This document shows, piece after piece, positions 38,144 to 40,441 of a stretch of 40,441 bases of DNA; within the stretch, counting starts at the first letter, position 1; every line of letters starts with the position of its first letter. Position numbers and translations under genes: made by a program. Origin of the DNA: a virus; IMG/VR virus record IMGVR_UViG_3300046616_000062, positions 1 through 40,441 of that record. One strand, given 5' to 3'. Under the pieces are notes generated by a model. It did no database searches and was not told the origin of the DNA. It was given only the letters and a program-made list of their open reading frames with translations.

Positions 38144-39497
38144 CCTTGTTTTCCCCTTCGTTGTCCGGCGCTTGTTCGTCCGGCTTCACGTCCGGCTCTT
38201 GTGCGTCCGGCTCAGGTGCGGGGGCTTCGATCGCCGGGGGAGTAGGGGCCGGTTCCGGGGCAGGCTCTTCGCCAATGTCACCCAGGTTCAGCGGCACCCG
38301 GTACGACTCGCCCAGTCCGTCAGGAAGGGGCGCCATGTCTTCAGCGGCACGCACTTCGTCAATGCTGTAAATACCGTTCTGAAGGCCCAGGCTCCAAAGC
38401 TCCATTCGTTCCTTCGGAGCGCCACGCTTAATTTCGTCAAGGTTGAACTTCACGAACTTCAGCCGGTCGGCAGTCTCAGCGAAGAGCAGACGGTTAAAGC
38501 CCGCCTCAATGCGCTCAAGCCATGGGCGGAGACTGAACATGCTGAACGCAATGTTCTGTTCAGCAAGCCCGCTGCCCCATGAAGTCGAGTTAGTTGCATC
38601 GCTGATCAGGTGCGGAGGCACGCCGAATATGCGCGCAATCTCGGGAACCTGAAACTGTCGAGTCTGAAGAAACTGGGCTTCGTCCGGCGACATTGCGACC
38701 TTGCTGAACTTCGCACCTTCAGTGAGAAGCGCTACGCGGTGCGCGTTGTCGACTCCGGAGTTAGCGGCACGCCACGCTTCACGCGCACGTGCAAGCCCTT
38801 CTTCGCTCATCGTGCCGGGAACTTCAACCACTGCCCCAGGCATGGCGCCGTTCGCGAAGAACTTCGAACCGTACTTCTGGGACGCAAGCGCAAGCCCGAT
38901 GGACTCACGCGCATACGTGATCGGTGAGCAACCGACGAACTCACCGGGAAGCATCATCCCGGGAATGTGAAGGACGTCGCGCGGCGTGAACCAACCCAAC
39001 AGAACTTCGTTCCCGTCGGCGTCAATGTCGTACGCCTCAAACACCTTCCGGCGAAGACCGTCGACCATGACCATGTGAACGTGAATCTTCGTCGGGTCGA
39101 GCACGTCAAGCCCAGCGATGTTCGGCCCAGCCCAGCGGACGGCAAGGAACGCGTTCCCCTGAAGGAGAAGCGAAAGAACCGTCTGAGACAGAATGTCGAT
39201 TCGACCCATGCCGCCGGGTTCGGCGTTCGGGTAGTCGAGCCATTCCGGCGACGTGATCTCTCGGCGCGCTCCGCCCCGCTTGCTGTACGACGTCAGCGGC
39301 AGGGTTGCAATCGTCTCTGACAGGAGACGGACGCACCCGAAGACCGCTGACACCTGAAGTGCTTCGTGCGGCGTTACACGCTCACCTGAAGCCGCCGTTG
39401 CCCCCAGGCTGTAAACGCCCGGGTCGTACGGTTCCCAGGCTCGACCTTCAAGCGCCGGAGATTCCCCCCGCCCGAAGAGTGCAGACCAAAAACCCAC
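38127..39497 (-). CDS. Portal protein
   Basis: 456 residues from GTG 39495-39497 with AAGGGGG upstream. HK97-type portal: SAVFGCVRLLSETIATLPL near residue 52, GNAFLAVRWAG, DVLHIPGMMLPGEFVGCSPITYARESIGLALASQKYGS and a C-terminal Pro/Glu/Asp-rich acidic tail. Forms the dodecameric ring through which DNA is packed and released. Stop overlaps the protease start. Confidence 0.95.
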   Translation of the reverse strand: MGFWSALFGRGESPALEGRAWEPYDPGVYSLGATAASGERVTPHEALQVSAVFGCVRLLSETIATLPLTSYSKRGGARREITSPEWLDYPNAEPGGMGRIDILSQTVLSLLLQGNAFLAVRWAGPNIAGLDVLDPTKIHVHMVMVDGLRRKVFEAYDIDADGNEVLLGWFTPRDVLHIPGMMLPGEFVGCSPITYARESIGLALASQKYGSKFFANGAMPGAVVEVPGTMSEEGLARAREAWRAANSGVDNAHRVALLTEGAKFSKVAMSPDEAQFLQTRQFQVPEIARIFGVPPHLISDATNSTSWGSGLAEQNIAFSMFSLRPWLERIEAGFNRLLFAETADRLKFVKFNLDEIKRGAPKERMELWSLGLQNGIYSIDEVRAAEDMAPLPDGLGESYRVPLNLGDIGEEPAPEPAPTPPAIEAPAPEPDAQEPDVKPDEQAPDNEGENKDDGNA

Positions 39498-39522
39498 AGT
39501 GCCCCCTTCGGGAGAGTGCGAC

Positions 39523-39536
39523 TACTCACGTGAGTA
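39523..39536. promoter_or_regulatory. Operator-like palindrome, site 15 of 15
   Basis: Core TACTCACGTGAGTA with GAC/GTC flanks, just 7 nt after the terminase stop and 26 nt before the portal start. Confidence 0.8.
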
Positions 39537-39542
39537 GTCGGG

Positions 39543-40441
39543 TCAGATATCAGAGAAGAAGTCGTCAGAGTCGTCGGCGTAGCCGGACGTGAACACCTGC
39601 CCGTCGTCGCCTTCCCACGTGGCGAGAATCGCCGTGCCGACGTGAGCGCCGTTGTCTTCGCGCCACATCACAGCGCCGTGAACGGCTAGGACCATGGCAA
39701 TAGCAAGGTCGATCTTTCGACGGCTTGCCGCGTATTCCTTCGTGACCCGGGCGCCGTTCTTGTCTTCCTTCAGGACGGCGTTACCGATGTGCCGGGCAAG
39801 AGCCGGGTTGCCGTCATGGCAAAGCCGACCGTCACGGCACGCGTCGTACACGGCCTGAGTCGCCGGAATCATTCGCTTCAGTGAGTTGGTCGGGAACGCT
39901 TCAACCGGGAAGCCGTCGGCTTCGAGATTGTCTAGCGTCTCTTCCCAGCGGTACGGGTCGGCAACAAGGTTGCGCACCCGGTAGACGTCGAGCGCTTCGT
40001 GTAGGGCGTCACGTACGTCGGCCATGGGAACGCGCCAATGCACATCATCGGCCGGAGCTTCCCAGTGACCCAGGACGAACACCTTCAGGTCACGTACGCG
40101 GCAGGCGACAAGCGCCGTACTGTCACCCTTCCAAGAACCATCGAAGCCCAATACCACTTCGTCCCCAGGCTCAAGCGGGTCGTCAGCCTTAGCCAACGAA
40201 TCCCAAAGCCCATGCGGCAACCATGTCGACGCGCCACGGACGAACTGACTGAGCCGGTAGATTCGGAAGCTTGCTTCAGTGCTGCGCTGTGCTGCCGCCT
40301 TGAAGTCGTCGGGATTCAGAATCTCGTACGACGGATTGCAGCGCGCCCACACTTCGGGGTCAAGGTGGTCGACCGTCTCACCCAGCTTCGGGCCCCATGA
40401 CCGATAGAACAACGTCGGGTCATCGGCTTCGCCGGAGTTGA
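39543..40441 (-). CDS. terL: Terminase large subunit, C-terminal part (continues at 1)
   Basis: Nuclease half of the packaging enzyme, contiguous in frame with the segment at 1-556 once the ends are joined. RNase H-like residues are visible: Asp in VVLGFDGSWKGDSTALVACR, Asp in NLVADPYRWEE, and Asp in KIDLAIAMVLAVHGAV. The annotated frame would start at a TTG (40412), but the reading frame continues to the window edge, so that is not the true start. Confidence 0.93.
   Translation of the reverse strand, partial: NSGEADDPTLFYRSWGPKLGETVDHLDPEVWARCNPSYEILNPDDFKAAAQRSTEASFRIYRLSQFVRGASTWLPHGLWDSLAKADDPLEPGDEVVLGFDGSWKGDSTALVACRVRDLKVFVLGHWEAPADDVHWRVPMADVRDALHEALDVYRVRNLVADPYRWEETLDNLEADGFPVEAFPTNSLKRMIPATQAVYDACRDGRLCHDGNPALARHIGNAVLKEDKNGARVTKEYAASRRKIDLAIAMVLAVHGAVMWREDNGAHVGTAILATWEGDDGQVFTSGYADDSDDFFSDI

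Noticed and set aside
1635-39536. Operator palindromes as a CRISPR array
   Set aside because: The copies are kilobases apart with no regular spacers.

Overview
The window looks like the complete, circularised genome of a temperate siphovirus of Streptomyces in the phiC31 family. It is GC-rich, and every convincing gene lies on the minus strand. The two ends of the window fall inside the same gene: the terminase large-subunit frame reads out at position 1 and continues without a break at position 40441. The gene set and order match phiC31: a serine integrase next to an attP with phiC31-like symmetry, a gp3-type recombination directionality factor, a nested repressor gene, dCMP deaminase, ThyX, dNMP kinase, an HNH-terminase module and an HK97-type head. 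The integrase reads as 619 residues from its best start, which makes me think of phage TG1. That is memory-based inference, not an identification. The attP is intact and not split into attL/attR, so this is free phage DNA, not a prophage.

Layout in the direction of transcription (right to left, then wrapping through position 1). Late block: terminase small and large subunits, portal, protease, capsid, connector, tail terminator, tail tube, gp10-like protein, G/T chaperones, tape measure, tail-tip proteins, collagen-like fibre, endolysin and holin (about 40441 down to 24500, plus 1 to 1547). Immunity and early block (24500 to about 7700): dNMP kinase, a repressor-like gene with three in-frame starts, a RecB/Cas4-like exonuclease, the RDF, an HNH nuclease, primase-helicase, DNA polymerase I, a sigma-like protein, ThyX, dCMP deaminase and many small unknown genes. 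Accessory block (7400 to 4450): a secreted protein, an SpdB-like membrane protein and a pair of tandem paralogues. Then come attP and integrase, an intergenic promoter region, a tRNA-Thr, a tRNA-like gene with an enlarged anticodon loop, and the HNH-terminase module with a likely cos region.

Three repeat systems tie the genome together. (1) Fifteen copies of a perfect palindrome with core TACTCACGTGAGTA lie between genes in both early and late regions, with one inside the repressor reading frame. Several are built into terminator hairpins, as in the 'stoperators' of mycobacteriophage L5 and the CIR operators of phiC31. (2) Eleven copies of a leader element, GTNACCGACTCCCTT on the coding strand, precede particular genes. 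In ten of them the CTCCCTT part is complementary to the Shine-Dalgarno sequence of the gene that follows, which suggests shared translational control. (3) Two paralogous promoter islands (2103-2194 and 20764-20855) have near-identical operator-like arms around a -35/-10 pair. One faces the tRNA/late block and the other the exonuclease/RDF early block. The other main oddities are a 57-nt tRNA-like fold that lacks a D arm (11184-11240) and the aberrant tRNA at 1702-1782.
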